This document shows positions 39,648-49,187 of a stretch of DNA of 64,000 bases, one piece after another. Numbering within the stretch: position 1 is the stretch's first letter; every line of letters starts with the position of its first letter. The stretch is taken from NCBI GenBank assembly GCA_021776095.1, contig JAJFGO010000091.1, positions 62,001 through 126,000 of the forward strand, written 5' to 3'. A program made the translations under genes and the position numbers. The notes below the pieces were generated by a model. The model saw only the letters and a list, made by a program, of their open reading frames with translations, ran no database searches and had not been told where the DNA came from. Source of the stretch: Kiloniellaceae bacterium. GTDB lineage: Bacteria; Pseudomonadota; Alphaproteobacteria; Kiloniellales; J153.

Positions 39648-41003
39648 ATGACACCGAGACGAATTCTTCAAGCGGTTGCGCTCCTGGCTTTCGCGGCTTG
39701 GGCTGGTTTCGGCACCGGGGTGGCCCGGGCGCAGGACTACGAGGCCGGAATGGCCGCCTACGAGGCGGGCGACTATGACCGCGCGGTGCGGATTTGGGAT
39801 CCCCTGGCAACGGCGGGCGATGCGACCGCCCAGTACAGCCTGGGCAAGATATACGAGACTGGGAATGTCGACCTGCAGCGCGACTACGGGCGCGCCGTCG
39901 AATGGTACCGCTTAGCCGCGGCCCAAGGTGTGGCGTCGGCGCAGAACAACCTGGGCTTGATGTACGCCCAGGGCCGGGGCGTGGCGCGCGACGCCGGCCG
40001 GGCCGCTCAATTATGGCGCTCGGCCGCCGATCAGAACCATCCCATGGCTCAGTTCAATTTGGGCCTGGCGTACTTCCGGGGCGAAGGCAAGGTCGAGGAC
40101 AAGACCGAGGCGCAAACCTGGTTTCGCCGCGCCGCCGAGCTTGGCCTAGCCGACGCGCAGTATGCCTTGGGCCAGATCAAGCTTCATGGCCTGACCGCCC
40201 CGGCGGACAAGAGCGAAGCCCTCGCCTGGTATCAGTTGGCCGCGGCCCAGGGGCACCTCAAGGCGCGCGAACAGGCCGAAATCCTGCGCCAGGATGGGGT
40301 GAAGCCACAATTGGCGTCGAACACGAACGAGGCCAAGAGCGAGCCCCAAGCGCCGGCGGCAAGTGCGGCGGCCGGCACGGCCGCAACGCCCGCCGAGCCC
40401 GCCGCCTCGTCGACCGTGGCGCCAAAGGCCACGCCGAAAACGGCGATTGTGCAGCCCTCCAAGACACAAAGCACGCTGGCCGACGCCCCGCTCAAAGTCG
40501 ATCCGCCCCAGGCCACCGCGCCAAAGACTGCGGCGCCCAAGGCTACCCTGCCCAAGGCCACCGCGCCTAAGGTCCCGGCGCCGAAAGCGGCAGCGGTCCA
40601 GCCCGCCGCGCCGGCCAAAACGGCACCTCAGTCGGCGTTCCAGAAGCCAGTCCAGAAACCCGCTGCCGCCCAACCGGCCCAGGTTAAGTCGCAGATTGCG
40701 CGGGCTGGCGCTGGCGCGGTCCCGGTGCGTGACGGTCCGGTGCGGGCCTGGCTATACACGGCGCGCAGCGAGGGCGAGGCGATCAAGTACCTGCGCGACC
40801 TGGAATCCAAAAACAAGCCGTTTTTGACCGGGGTCGACGGTTCGGTCACACCGGTTCAACTGGGCCAAGACGGCGTCATGTACCGGGTCGTCGCCGGCGG
40901 TTTCCCGACATGGCAGGAGGGGCACAAGTGGTGCAAGCTCTTGCGCCATAACGCGCCCGGGACGTTCTGCAAGGTCCTGCCGTCGCGCGGGGCCGCAAAT
41001 TGA
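39648..41003 (+). CDS. Sel1-repeat protein with SPOR domain
   Basis: 451 residues from ATG at 39648; ATG at 39609 would add 13 residues (MIDDPFTRRRRIP) and cannot be excluded. Signal peptide ending VARAQD. About five Sel1 repeats (residues ~30-220, e.g. AQYSLGKIYETGNV, AQNNLGLMYAQGRGVARD), then a 120-residue Ala/Pro/Lys-rich linker (K-A-T/A-P repeats), then a SPOR-like domain (~350-445). SPOR domains bind denuded peptidoglycan at division sites, and Sel1 repeats bind partners, so a periplasmic envelope role is likely. The stop overlaps the next gene. Confidence 0.86.
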   Translation: MTPRRILQAVALLAFAAWAGFGTGVARAQDYEAGMAAYEAGDYDRAVRIWDPLATAGDATAQYSLGKIYETGNVDLQRDYGRAVEWYRLAAAQGVASAQNNLGLMYAQGRGVARDAGRAAQLWRSAADQNHPMAQFNLGLAYFRGEGKVEDKTEAQTWFRRAAELGLADAQYALGQIKLHGLTAPADKSEALAWYQLAAAQGHLKAREQAEILRQDGVKPQLASNTNEAKSEPQAPAASAAAGTAATPAEPAASSTVAPKATPKTAIVQPSKTQSTLADAPLKVDPPQATAPKTAAPKATLPKATAPKVPAPKAAAVQPAAPAKTAPQSAFQKPVQKPAAAQPAQVKSQIARAGAGAVPVRDGPVRAWLYTARSEGEAIKYLRDLESKNKPFLTGVDGSVTPVQLGQDGVMYRVVAGGFPTWQEGHKWCKLLRHNAPGTFCKVLPSRGAAN

Positions 41004-41773
41004 GCCAAAGGACAAGCTTCAAGCGCGAATTGGCGTCGGGCCCGGCCAAGCTCGGCTGTTGGCTCGAGATGTGCAGCCCGATTGCGGCGGAAATTGTCGC
41101 TCAAGCCGGCTACGACTGCGTGCTGATCGATCTGGAACACGGTCCGGGCTGGTACCTGGACATGATCCCGCTGATGCACGCCGTCCAGGCCGAGCCCTGT
41201 GTGCCCCTGGTGCGGGTGCCGGCCAACGATCCGGTCGCCTTGAAGAAGGTTCTCGATATCGGCGTCGCTGGGGTCATGGTGCCTTCGGTCGACAACGCGG
41301 CGCAGGCCGCCGCGGCGGTGGCCGCCTGCCGCTATCCGCCGCGCGGAATGCGCGGTATGGCGGTCGGCATCATACGTGCCTCGGACTATGGCGCTCGCGC
41401 GCAGGACTACTTGGCCGAGGTCGAGCAGGCCCTGCTGATCATGTGTCAGATCGAAAGCGCCGAAGCGGTCCGCAACGCGGCCGAGATCGCGGCCGTGGAT
41501 GGGGTCGATATGATATTTATCGGCCCCTACGATCTTTCCGCCAATCTGGGCCACCTGGGCAATCCGGATCATCCCGAAGCGCGCGCCGCCATTGCTGGGA
41601 TCGAGGCCGCGGCCAAGGTGGCCGGGGTCATGCTCGGCGGCATCCAGACGCCAGGGCGCGACGCGGCGGCCCTGATCGAGGCCGGCTACAACCTGGTGAT
41701 GGCCGACGGTGACGTCGGGCTGCTGGGTAATGCGGCCCGCGACAGCCTGGCGGCGATACGCGGGACGCGCTGA
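41000..41773 (+). CDS. HpcH/HpaI-family aldolase
   Basis: 257 residues. TTG at 41000 overlaps the preceding stop (TTGA), suggesting coupling; there is no better start. Class II pyruvate-aldolase features: VLIDLEHGPGW (with the catalytic His), QIESAEAVRN (metal Glu) and IGPYDLSANLG (metal Asp). Family members cleave or make 2-keto-3-hydroxy acids. The pathway is not indicated by its neighbours. Confidence 0.87.
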   Translation: MSQRTSFKRELASGPAKLGCWLEMCSPIAAEIVAQAGYDCVLIDLEHGPGWYLDMIPLMHAVQAEPCVPLVRVPANDPVALKKVLDIGVAGVMVPSVDNAAQAAAAVAACRYPPRGMRGMAVGIIRASDYGARAQDYLAEVEQALLIMCQIESAEAVRNAAEIAAVDGVDMIFIGPYDLSANLGHLGNPDHPEARAAIAGIEAAAKVAGVMLGGIQTPGRDAAALIEAGYNLVMADGDVGLLGNAARDSLAAIRGTR

Positions 41774-41828
41774 ACTCAATCCCGGTTCGGCGCGGTGTGC
41801 GGCGTACCCGAATACGGCGCGGTAATCG

Positions 41829-43325
41829 ATGGACACCAAGGATTCCTTGTACCTGCTGAGCACCGCGGAGATGTACCGCGCGGATGCCGCTGCTACGGCC
41901 GGGGGCGTCCCTGGTGCAACTCTGATGGACAACGCCGGCCGGGCGGTCGCGACCGCTATACAGGCCCGCTTTGATGCCCGGCCGGTCGTCGTCTTGTGCG
42001 GCCCCGGCAACAACGGTGGCGACGGCTTCGTGGCGGCCGGCTATTTGGCCGCCGCCGGTTGGCCGGTCAGGCTCGCCTTGCTGGGGGCCCAGGAAAAGCT
42101 GAAGGGCGACGCGGCCCACCACGCCCGGCTTTGGCGTGGCGAGATCGCGTCCCTGACCCCGGAATGCCTGCCGGACTTGCTGGACGGCGCCGGGCTCGTA
42201 GTCGATGCCTTGTTTGGCGCCGGCCTGGTGCGGCCCCTGGAGGGTGCCGCCCGGGCGGCGGTTCTCGCGGTCAGGGCGGCGGGTCTGCCGACGATCGCGG
42301 TCGATGTGCCCAGCGGGCTGTCCGGTGACAGCGGCGCGGCCCTGGGCGACGCCGTCTCGCGAGCCGCCCTGACGGTGACGTTTTTCCGCAAGAAGCCGGG
42401 CCACCTGCTCTTGCCTGGGCGCAGCCTGTGCGGCGAGGTCACGGTCGCTGACATCGGCATCCCCGACGCGGTCCTCGACGGGATCGATCCGCGTACCTTC
42501 GGGAATGCGCCACCGCTTTGGGCCGAGGCCTATCCCTGGCGCGGTTCGGACAGCCATAAGTACGACTTCGGCCATGCGGTGGTCCTGGGCGGCGCAGTTA
42601 TGACCGGGGCAGGGCGCCTGGCTGCCCAGGCGGCGCTACGGGTCGGGGCCGGTTTGGTCACCGTGGCCTGCCCGCGCGAGGCGCTGCCCATCTACGCGCT
42701 TTCCGGTGCCAGCCTGATCACCGCCCCGGTCGATACGGACCGGGAGTTTGATACTCTGCTGGCCGATCCGCGGCGCAATGCGGTCTTGATCGGCCCCGGC
42801 TTGGGCGTGGGCGAGGCGGCCCGAGACCGGGCCCTGGCGGCGCTGGGTGCGGGCAAGTCCGTGGTCCTGGACGCCGATGCCTTGAGCGCCTTCCGGGGCC
42901 GTCCCGAGGCCCTGTTCGAGGCCGTCGCCGGAGCCTGCGTATTGACGCCCCACGAGGGCGAATTCACCCGCCTGTTTCCCGGCCGGAAGGGCGACAAGCT
43001 GACCCGGGCCCGCGAGGCCGCGCGGACTTGTGGCGCGGTCGTCGTCTTGAAGGGTGCGGACACGGTCATCGCCGCGCCGGACGGCCGTGCCGCGATCAAC
43101 GCCAACGCCCCGCCGGCCTTGGCCACGGCCGGTACGGGCGACGTTTTGGCCGGGCTGACCCTAGGCCTGCTGGCCCAGGGCATGGCCGGCTTCGAGGCGG
43201 CCTGCGCCGCCGCCTGGCTGCACGGCGAAGCCGGGCGGGATCTGGGCCCGGGCCTGATCGCGGAGGATCTGCCCACCGCGCTGCCGGCCGTCCTGCGCCG
43301 TTTAGTCGCAGCTATTCAGCCCTAA
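41829..43325 (+). CDS. Bifunctional NAD(P)HX epimerase/dehydratase
   Basis: 498 residues. The N-terminal YjeF-N epimerase half (CGPGNNGGDGFVAAGYL) and the C-terminal ribokinase-like dehydratase half (PHEGEFTRLFPG, TAGTGDVLAG) are both complete. It repairs hydrated NADH/NADPH using ADP or ATP. This is the fused YjeF (Nnr) form usual in bacteria. The 56-bp gap to the aldolase suggests a shared transcript. Confidence 0.94.
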   Translation: MDTKDSLYLLSTAEMYRADAAATAGGVPGATLMDNAGRAVATAIQARFDARPVVVLCGPGNNGGDGFVAAGYLAAAGWPVRLALLGAQEKLKGDAAHHARLWRGEIASLTPECLPDLLDGAGLVVDALFGAGLVRPLEGAARAAVLAVRAAGLPTIAVDVPSGLSGDSGAALGDAVSRAALTVTFFRKKPGHLLLPGRSLCGEVTVADIGIPDAVLDGIDPRTFGNAPPLWAEAYPWRGSDSHKYDFGHAVVLGGAVMTGAGRLAAQAALRVGAGLVTVACPREALPIYALSGASLITAPVDTDREFDTLLADPRRNAVLIGPGLGVGEAARDRALAALGAGKSVVLDADALSAFRGRPEALFEAVAGACVLTPHEGEFTRLFPGRKGDKLTRAREAARTCGAVVVLKGADTVIAAPDGRAAINANAPPALATAGTGDVLAGLTLGLLAQGMAGFEAACAAAWLHGEAGRDLGPGLIAEDLPTALPAVLRRLVAAIQP

Positions 43326-43372
43326 TTTGAAATATTGTTAACTTTAAATTGTAGTTATCTTTAGCGACTGAC

Positions 43373-43387
43373 TTAACCTGTATTTAA
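43373..43387. promoter_or_regulatory. CtrA-type motif TTAA-N7-TTAA upstream of the 87-residue ORF
   Basis: TTAACCTGTATTTAA is an exact TTAA-N7-TTAA match, about 80-95 bp before the start of the small gene, in an AT-rich 142-bp gap after nnr. It is consistent with CtrA control; binding is inferred. Confidence 0.5.
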
Positions 43388-43451
43388 ACGTGTTGGCTCA
43401 TAATTTAGTTCTAGTACTGGCGCAGCCCGACTCCAGAAGGAGTGGGTCACG

Positions 43452-43511
43452 ATGAAAGGTATTCAGAATGCTCGCGCTAAACGTAGGCCAGTGGTTCAAG
43501 ACCGGCTCTAG
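43452..43511 (+). CDS. Possible 19-residue leader peptide overlapping the next gene
   Basis: ATG at 43452 has AAGGAG (43437-43442) nine bases upstream, a better ribosome-binding site than the downstream gene has. The frame encodes a basic peptide MKGIQNARAKRRPVVQDRL and stops at 43511 inside the next ORF, in another frame. It may serve translational coupling; it could also be chance. Confidence 0.3.
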   Translation: MKGIQNARAKRRPVVQDRL

Positions 43512-43731
43512 CCCAGACGACGTCAAGGTCGGGGCCGAGTTCCGCAAGTCTCGGCGGGGCAACATTGTCGAGATCGCGAAGGTCCTGGAGATCGCCCCCG
43601 ATTGCATGGGCGTGCCCCATGTGCACTACAAGGTGTCGATCCAAAGCGCCCATCACGAGTGTTTCGAGGAACAGCGGACCCTGGGCCTGGACAGCTTCGC
43701 GGAGCGTTTCGCCAAGGTTGTCGCCGGCTGA
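43468..43731 (+). CDS. Small conserved-looking protein of unknown function
   Basis: 87 residues. ATG at 43468 with AAAGG 8 bases upstream. Contains SRRGNIVEIAKVLEIAPDCMG and PHVHYKVSIQSAHHECFEEQR (given in part); no signal peptide or membrane segment. The His/Cys/Glu cluster may be functional. I do not recognise the family; a second codon frame overlaps its first 44 bases. Confidence 0.7.
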   Translation: MLALNVGQWFKTGSSPDDVKVGAEFRKSRRGNIVEIAKVLEIAPDCMGVPHVHYKVSIQSAHHECFEEQRTLGLDSFAERFAKVVAG

Positions 43732-43937
43732 CACCGGCTGGTGCGAATTCGTTCCGGCTTTTCGAACGGGGGGTCCGCCCGGCCCTCGCGTCGGCTTCGT
43801 CTAACCTAGTCCCGGGCCCGCACCCTTTATAATTTCAAAGAGACCTGCCGCCACCGCGGCTCTCGCCCCGTTACCGTTGGGCTTGAGGCCGCCTCGATCC
43901 TCGGCAATCATGCCGCAACTGGTCGAGAGTTGAGGGC

Positions 43938-46376
43938 ATGGCGGATTCCCAGGCGAGGACACCGAAGTGCGGGCAGGCGGCAGAGCCCGCGCGCCTGGCC
44001 TGCCTGCGGGCGCTGGAGCGCAAGATTCTCTGGCTATCGTCTTGGATCATCCATAACGCGAACCATATCCGGCCCAGCCGCGACGGGCTTAAGGTCGGCG
44101 GCCACCAGGCCTCCAGCGCCTCCCTGGCGACCCTGATGACCGCGCTCTACCTCGATGTGCTGCGGCCGCAGGACCGGGTCGCGGTCAAGCCGCACGCTAG
44201 CCCGGTGTTTCACGCCATCCAATACCTGCTCGGCCAGCAGACCCTGGACAACCTGCAACGGTTCCGGGCCTTGGGCGGGGCGCAGTCCTATCCCTCGCGG
44301 ACCAAGGACGCCGACGACGTCGATTTCTCGACCGGCTCGGTCGGCCTGGGGGTGGCCATGACCAGTTTCGCCAGCTTGGCGCAAGACTACGTGCGCTTGA
44401 AGGGCTGGGCACCGGACGACCTGCCGGAGGGCCGCATGGTCGCCCTGGTCGGCGACGCCGAATTGGACGAGGGCAACGTCTACGAAGCGCTGTTCGAGGG
44501 CTGGAAGCACGATATCCGCAACGTCTGGTGGGTCATCGACTACAACCGACAGAGCTTGGATGCGGTCGTCACCGACCGCCTGTTCGGGCGGATCGACGAG
44601 ATGTTCTCCAACCTAGGCTGGCAGGTCGTCACCCTGAAATACGGCGAGCGCCTGCGCGCCGCCTTCGAGCAACCGGGCGGCGGCGCCCTGCGCCAATGGA
44701 TCGACGATTGCCCGAACTCGCTCTATTCGGCCCTGGTGTTCCAAGGCGGGGCGGCCTGGCGCCGGCAGTTGCGCGCCGATATCGGCGACGCGGCCGGAAC
44801 TCGCGCCTTGCTCGACGACCACGACGACGCGGCGCTGGCGACCCTGATGACCAACCTGGCCGGGCAAGACATGGTCTCGGTGCTGGACGGCTTTCACGGC
44901 GTGCACGACGACCGGCCGACTTGCTTCATCGCGTATACCATCAAGGGCTTGGGTCTGCCCTTCGCCGGCCATAAGGACAACCACGCCGGGCTCATGAATC
45001 CGGGCCAGATGGAGGAATTCAAGCGCCTCAATGCGATCCCCGACGGCGCCGAGTGGGACCGGTTCGCCGGCCTGGATCAGCCCGCCGAGACCTTGCAGGC
45101 CTTCCTCGAGAGTGTACCCTTCGCGGCCCGGCCGGGCCGGCGCACCAGGGCCGCGACCGCCCCTGTGCCGGCCGCGTTTCCGTGCCCCGAGGGCGAGACC
45201 ATGTCGACCCAGGAAGGCTTTGGCCGGATCATGGCCGATTTGGCGCGCGACGGTGGCGCCCTGGCCGAGCGTATTGTCACCACCTCGCCGGACGTGACCG
45301 TTTCGACCAACCTGGGCGGCTGGGTCAATCGGCGCGGCATCTTCGACCGGCATCCGCGCGAGGACGTCTTCAAGGCGCAAAAGGTCGTCTCGGCCCAGCG
45401 CTGGAGCATGTCGCCGGACGGCCAGCACATCGAACTGGGCATCGCCGAGAACAACCTGTTCCTGCTGCTTGGCGCGCTCGGCCTGTCCCACGCCTTGTTC
45501 GGGGTCCGGCTTCTGCCGGTCGGTACGCTCTACGATCCCTTCATCCAACGGGGCTTGGATGCCCTCAACTACGCCTGCTACCAGGACGCTCGTTTCATAG
45601 TGGTCGCCACGCCATCGGGCATCACCCTGGGCCCGGAGGGCGGCGCCCATCAGTCGATTTCAACCCCGCTGATCGGCATGGCCCAGGATGGCTTGGCCAG
45701 CTTCGAGCCCGCCTTCGCCGATGAACTGGCGGCGATCATGGCCTGGGCCTTCGATTACATGCAGCGGGGCGGGGAAGGCGAGACCGCGCCCAGCGCCGAC
45801 GGCACGAATTGGCTACGCGACGCCGCAGGCGGCTCCGTCTACCTGCGGCTATCGACCCGGCCGGTGGTCCAGCCGCGGCGCGCCATGAGCACCGAGCTCA
45901 AGGAGGCCGTGATCGCGGGCGGCTATTGGCTGCGCGACCCGGCGCCGGGGGCCGAACTGGCCCTGATCTATACCGGGGCGGTCGCGCCGGAGGCTCTGGC
46001 GGCGCACGAGGCGCTGCTGGACGATATTCCCGGCGCCGGACTGTTGGCCGTGACCTCGGCGGACCGCCTCAACGCCGGCTGGCATGCCGCCGAGCGGGCC
46101 CGCCAGAGCGGCGATCCGGGCGCCTTGAGCCATGTGGAAACCCTGCTGGCGCCGCTTGCCGCCGACGCCGCGCTGGTCAGCGTCCTCGATGGCCATCCCG
46201 CGGCCCTGTCCTGGATCGGCGCCGTGCGCGGCCACGCGGTCCAGGCCCTGGGCGTGGAGCACTTCGGTCAGTCGGGCGACCTGCCGGATCTCTATCGCAA
46301 GTACGGCATCGACAGCGAGGCCATCCTGGATGCCTGCGCCGCCGCCTGCCTGGCGCGACTGCGCCGGCTGGGTTAA
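43938..46376 (+). CDS. AceE-type ThDP-dependent 2-oxoacid dehydrogenase E1 / transketolase-like protein
   Basis: 812 residues, one chain with all three ThDP-fold regions. N-terminal KVGGHQASSAS, then the diphosphate-binding segment GDAELDEGNVYEAL...DYNRQSLD as in AceE, then the pyrimidine-binding half with IELGIAENNLFLLLGALGLS, and a C-terminal domain. It resembles homodimeric pyruvate dehydrogenase E1 (AceE, ~887 residues) and related 2-oxobutyrate E1. No E2 or E3 gene is adjacent. The substrate is therefore open. Confidence 0.82.
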   Translation: MADSQARTPKCGQAAEPARLACLRALERKILWLSSWIIHNANHIRPSRDGLKVGGHQASSASLATLMTALYLDVLRPQDRVAVKPHASPVFHAIQYLLGQQTLDNLQRFRALGGAQSYPSRTKDADDVDFSTGSVGLGVAMTSFASLAQDYVRLKGWAPDDLPEGRMVALVGDAELDEGNVYEALFEGWKHDIRNVWWVIDYNRQSLDAVVTDRLFGRIDEMFSNLGWQVVTLKYGERLRAAFEQPGGGALRQWIDDCPNSLYSALVFQGGAAWRRQLRADIGDAAGTRALLDDHDDAALATLMTNLAGQDMVSVLDGFHGVHDDRPTCFIAYTIKGLGLPFAGHKDNHAGLMNPGQMEEFKRLNAIPDGAEWDRFAGLDQPAETLQAFLESVPFAARPGRRTRAATAPVPAAFPCPEGETMSTQEGFGRIMADLARDGGALAERIVTTSPDVTVSTNLGGWVNRRGIFDRHPREDVFKAQKVVSAQRWSMSPDGQHIELGIAENNLFLLLGALGLSHALFGVRLLPVGTLYDPFIQRGLDALNYACYQDARFIVVATPSGITLGPEGGAHQSISTPLIGMAQDGLASFEPAFADELAAIMAWAFDYMQRGGEGETAPSADGTNWLRDAAGGSVYLRLSTRPVVQPRRAMSTELKEAVIAGGYWLRDPAPGAELALIYTGAVAPEALAAHEALLDDIPGAGLLAVTSADRLNAGWHAAERARQSGDPGALSHVETLLAPLAADAALVSVLDGHPAALSWIGAVRGHAVQALGVEHFGQSGDLPDLYRKYGIDSEAILDACAAACLARLRRLG

Positions 46377-46461
46377 GAACGAGAGGTTAGACGACAGGCC
46401 GTTCGGCCCTGGCTGTTGCACCCGGGACGGCTATGGTATAGACGAACGCGCCGCCATATAC

Positions 46462-46546
46462 GCGGGCGTGGCGGAATTGGTAGACGCGCTGGCTTTAGGT
46501 GCCAGTGGAGCGATCCGTGGGGGTTCGAGTCCCTCCGCCCGCACCA
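46462..46546 (+). tRNA. tRNA-Leu (TAG)
   Basis: Acceptor GCGGGCG (46462-46468) / CGCCCGC (46536-46542), A73, encoded CCA, and the class II variable arm expected for leucine. Anticodon TAG at 46496-46498. Confidence 0.95.
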
Positions 46547-46634
46547 TTTTATCGGGCCATCCGCCGATCGAGGCCGCCGTCGGCGGCCGGGCCGGGACCA
46601 TCCGATAGGCGAGAGAAGAAAGGCCAAGCGGGCT

Positions 46635-48086
46635 ATGCAGGTTACCGAGACACACACCGAGGGATTGAAGCGCGAATACAAGGTGCTGATCAGCGCCGAG
46701 GACATCGACCAGAAGGTGACCGGCCGGCTGGAAGAGTTGGGCGCCCAAATCAAGGTGCCGGGTTTTCGTCCCGGCAAGGTGCCCATGCGGGTGCTCAAGC
46801 AGCGCTTCGCCAAATCGGTCATGGGCGAGGTTCTGGAGCGCGCGGTCAACGACAGCTCCAGCCAGGCCCTGAGCGAGCGCGGTCTGCGTCCGGCGATCCA
46901 GCCGAAGATCGAGATCACCGCCTTCGACGAAGGCAAGGACCTCGAATATACCATGGCGTTGGAGATCCTGCCCGAGATCCAGCCCATGGACTTCGCGGCG
47001 ATCGAGCTGGAGCGTATCGCGATCGAGGTCGAAGGATCCGCGGTCGATGAGGCCCTGGCCGACCTGGCTAAGGCGCATAAGACCACCAAGCCCTTGGACA
47101 AGCCCCGCAAGTCGCAATCGGGCGACGTGCTGGTGATCGACTTTAAGGGCACGGTGGACGGCGAGGCTTTCCCCGGCATGGAGGCCGAGGACCACCACCT
47201 GGAACTCGGCTCGAATTCCTTCATCCAGGGCTTCGAGGGCCAGTTGATCGGCGCCGGCGTGGGCGATGCCCGCGAGGTCAAGGTGACCTTTCCCGAGGGC
47301 TACGCCAACGACAAGCTATCGGGCCGCGAGGCGATTTTCGCCGTGACCGTCAAGGACGTGCTGGAATCGGTGCCGGCCATGGTCGACGATGAATTCGCCA
47401 CCAAACTGGGCGAGCAGGACCTGGAGAGCGTCAAACAGCGGGTGCGCGAGCGCCTGGCTTCGGAATATGGCGATTTCGCGCGCAGCCGCCTGAAGCGCGT
47501 ATTGCTGGACCGCTTGGCCGAGGGGCACGATTTCGCGGTTCCCGAGGGCATGGTCGAGGCCGAGTTCGAGGCGATCTGGAAACAGATCGAGGAGGATCGC
47601 GAGGCGGGCCGCCTGGACGACGATGACGCGGCCAAGAGCGATGACGACCTGAAGGGCGAGTATCGCACCATCGCGGCGCGGCGCGTGCGCCTCGGCCTGC
47701 TGATCTCGGAGGTCGGTCGGGCCAACGGGATCGAGGTCACTCAGGAGGAAGTCAATCGGGCCCTGATGCAGGAGGCGCAACGCCACCCGGGCCACGAGCG
47801 CGAGGTCTTCGAATTTTATCAGCGCACGCCGGAGGCCATTGCCAACCTGCGGGCGCCGATTTTCGAAGACAAGGTGGTCGATTTCATCGTTGATCTCGCC
47901 AAGGTTACGGAGCGCAAGGTGACGCCGGAGGAACTGCGGGAAGAGATTGCCGCCGAGGCCGCCAGCGAATCGGCGGGCGATGGAAGTGGTGCCAAGACGG
48001 CGAAAAGCAAGCCGGCCGCTAAGAAGAAAGCCGCCAGCAAGCCCAAGAAATCCGCCGCCCCGGCCGAGCCCGACGCGGAGGCTTGA
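46635..48086 (+). CDS. tig: Trigger factor chaperone/prolyl isomerase
   Basis: 483 residues from ATG at 46635 (MQVTETHTEG); the upstream open frame is tRNA DNA. N-terminal ribosome-binding domain with the signature GFRPGKVPMRVLKQRF, FKBP-like domain at about 155-245 (QSGDVLVIDFKGTVDG, GFEGQLIGAGVG), C-terminal substrate cradle, and a Lys/Ala-rich tail of about 40 residues. Binds nascent chains at the exit tunnel. It begins the tig-clpP-clpX-lon order standard in proteobacteria. Confidence 0.96.
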   Translation: MQVTETHTEGLKREYKVLISAEDIDQKVTGRLEELGAQIKVPGFRPGKVPMRVLKQRFAKSVMGEVLERAVNDSSSQALSERGLRPAIQPKIEITAFDEGKDLEYTMALEILPEIQPMDFAAIELERIAIEVEGSAVDEALADLAKAHKTTKPLDKPRKSQSGDVLVIDFKGTVDGEAFPGMEAEDHHLELGSNSFIQGFEGQLIGAGVGDAREVKVTFPEGYANDKLSGREAIFAVTVKDVLESVPAMVDDEFATKLGEQDLESVKQRVRERLASEYGDFARSRLKRVLLDRLAEGHDFAVPEGMVEAEFEAIWKQIEEDREAGRLDDDDAAKSDDDLKGEYRTIAARRVRLGLLISEVGRANGIEVTQEEVNRALMQEAQRHPGHEREVFEFYQRTPEAIANLRAPIFEDKVVDFIVDLAKVTERKVTPEELREEIAAEAASESAGDGSGAKTAKSKPAAKKKAASKPKKSAAPAEPDAEA

Positions 48087-48183
48087 ACCCGCGGCCCATT
48101 AGTGACTTGATCCGGTGGCGCGGTAACCCGACCTTAGGACTTGCGAGGCAGGCTTTAACCTCCTTCACAAAGATGGATCTCAG

Positions 48184-48825
48184 ATGAGCGACGCAAGAGA
48201 TTTGGCGATGAACACGCTGGTGCCCATGGTGGTCGAACAGACCAACCGGGGCGAGCGGGCCTACGATATTTACTCTCGCCTGCTGAAGGAGCGGATTATC
48301 TTCCTGACCGGTCCGATCAACGATGCCGTCTCCAGCCTGGTCTGCGCCCAGTTGCTCTACTTGGAATCGGAAAACCCGAGCAAGGATATCTCGTTCTATA
48401 TCAACTCGCCGGGCGGGGTCGTGACCTCGGGCCTGGCGATGTACGACACCATGCAGTACATCCGCCCCGACGTCTCGACCATGTGCGTCGGGCAGGCAGC
48501 CTCGGCCGGGTCCATGTTGCTGATGGCCGGGGCCAAGGACAAGCGGTACGCCCTGCCGAATGCTAAGATCATGGTGCACCAGCCCTCCGGCGGCTTCGAG
48601 GGCCAGGCGACCGATATCGAGATCCATGCCCGCGAGATCATCAAGACCCGCAGCCGGTTGAACGAAATCTACGCCACCCACACCGGCCAATCCATCGAGG
48701 TCATTGAGGATGCCATGGAGCGCGACCGCTTTATGTCGGCGGACGAGGCGCGGGAATTTGGCCTGATCGATACCGTCGTCACCAGCCGGCCGCCGGTCGA
48801 CGACGAGGCCCAGAGCCGGCGTTGA
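48184..48825 (+). CDS. clpP: ATP-dependent Clp protease proteolytic subunit
   Basis: 213 residues. Ser107 in GQAASAGS and His132 in MVHQPSGG match the ClpP triad spacing; the Asp falls near residue 181. [20 protein letters not shown] is the family signature. Forms a double heptamer that degrades substrates fed by ClpX. It lies 97 bp after tig. Confidence 0.97.
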   Translation: MSDARDLAMNTLVPMVVEQTNRGERAYDIYSRLLKERIIFLTGPINDAVSSLVCAQLLYLESENPSKDISFYINSPGGVVTSGLAMYDTMQYIRPDVSTMCVGQAASAGSMLLMAGAKDKRYALPNAKIMVHQPSGGFEGQATDIEIHAREIIKTRSRLNEIYATHTGQSIEVIEDAMERDRFMSADEAREFGLIDTVVTSRPPVDDEAQSRR

Positions 48826-49187
48826 CCCGGCGGCGAATTTCCGGCGCCGGCCTCTTTCCCGTTAAGGTTGTTATTCCGTTCCGCCGTGGATCAGTTTGTC
48901 TGGGCCGCCCTGGCCGGGCGTAACGCATTCCGCTGCTTGACACTTCTCGACTCGTTAACCAAATCGTAAGAAGGCTCACCCGATATAGTTAATTGAGGCG
49001 GCCGGATCGGCCTGTTAAGGGAAATTTGAAGCGGATTTTATAGTGTTGGATAGACAGCTTCAGGGGCCTGAAAAAAAATTGGGAACCCCTGTTAAGACCG
49101 CTAAATGCCGCGGATTTTAACATTGTATGCGAGCGGCGCGAACGTCTAACATGACTAAGTCGAGTGTGGGGTTCGAGATAAAAGATC
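48826..49187. other. 362-bp intergenic region between clpP and clpX
   Basis: No gene seen. Contains TTGACA (48937-48942) and an AT-rich area at 48950-49130, likely the clpX promoter region. One near-CtrA motif (TTAA-N7-GTAA, about 48956) is imperfect. Confidence 0.5.

Noticed and set aside
48937-48975. TTGACA before clpX as a defined promoter and TTAA-N7-GTAA as a CtrA site
   Set aside because: No matching -10 at proper spacing, and the second half-site is imperfect; left as part of the intergenic description.
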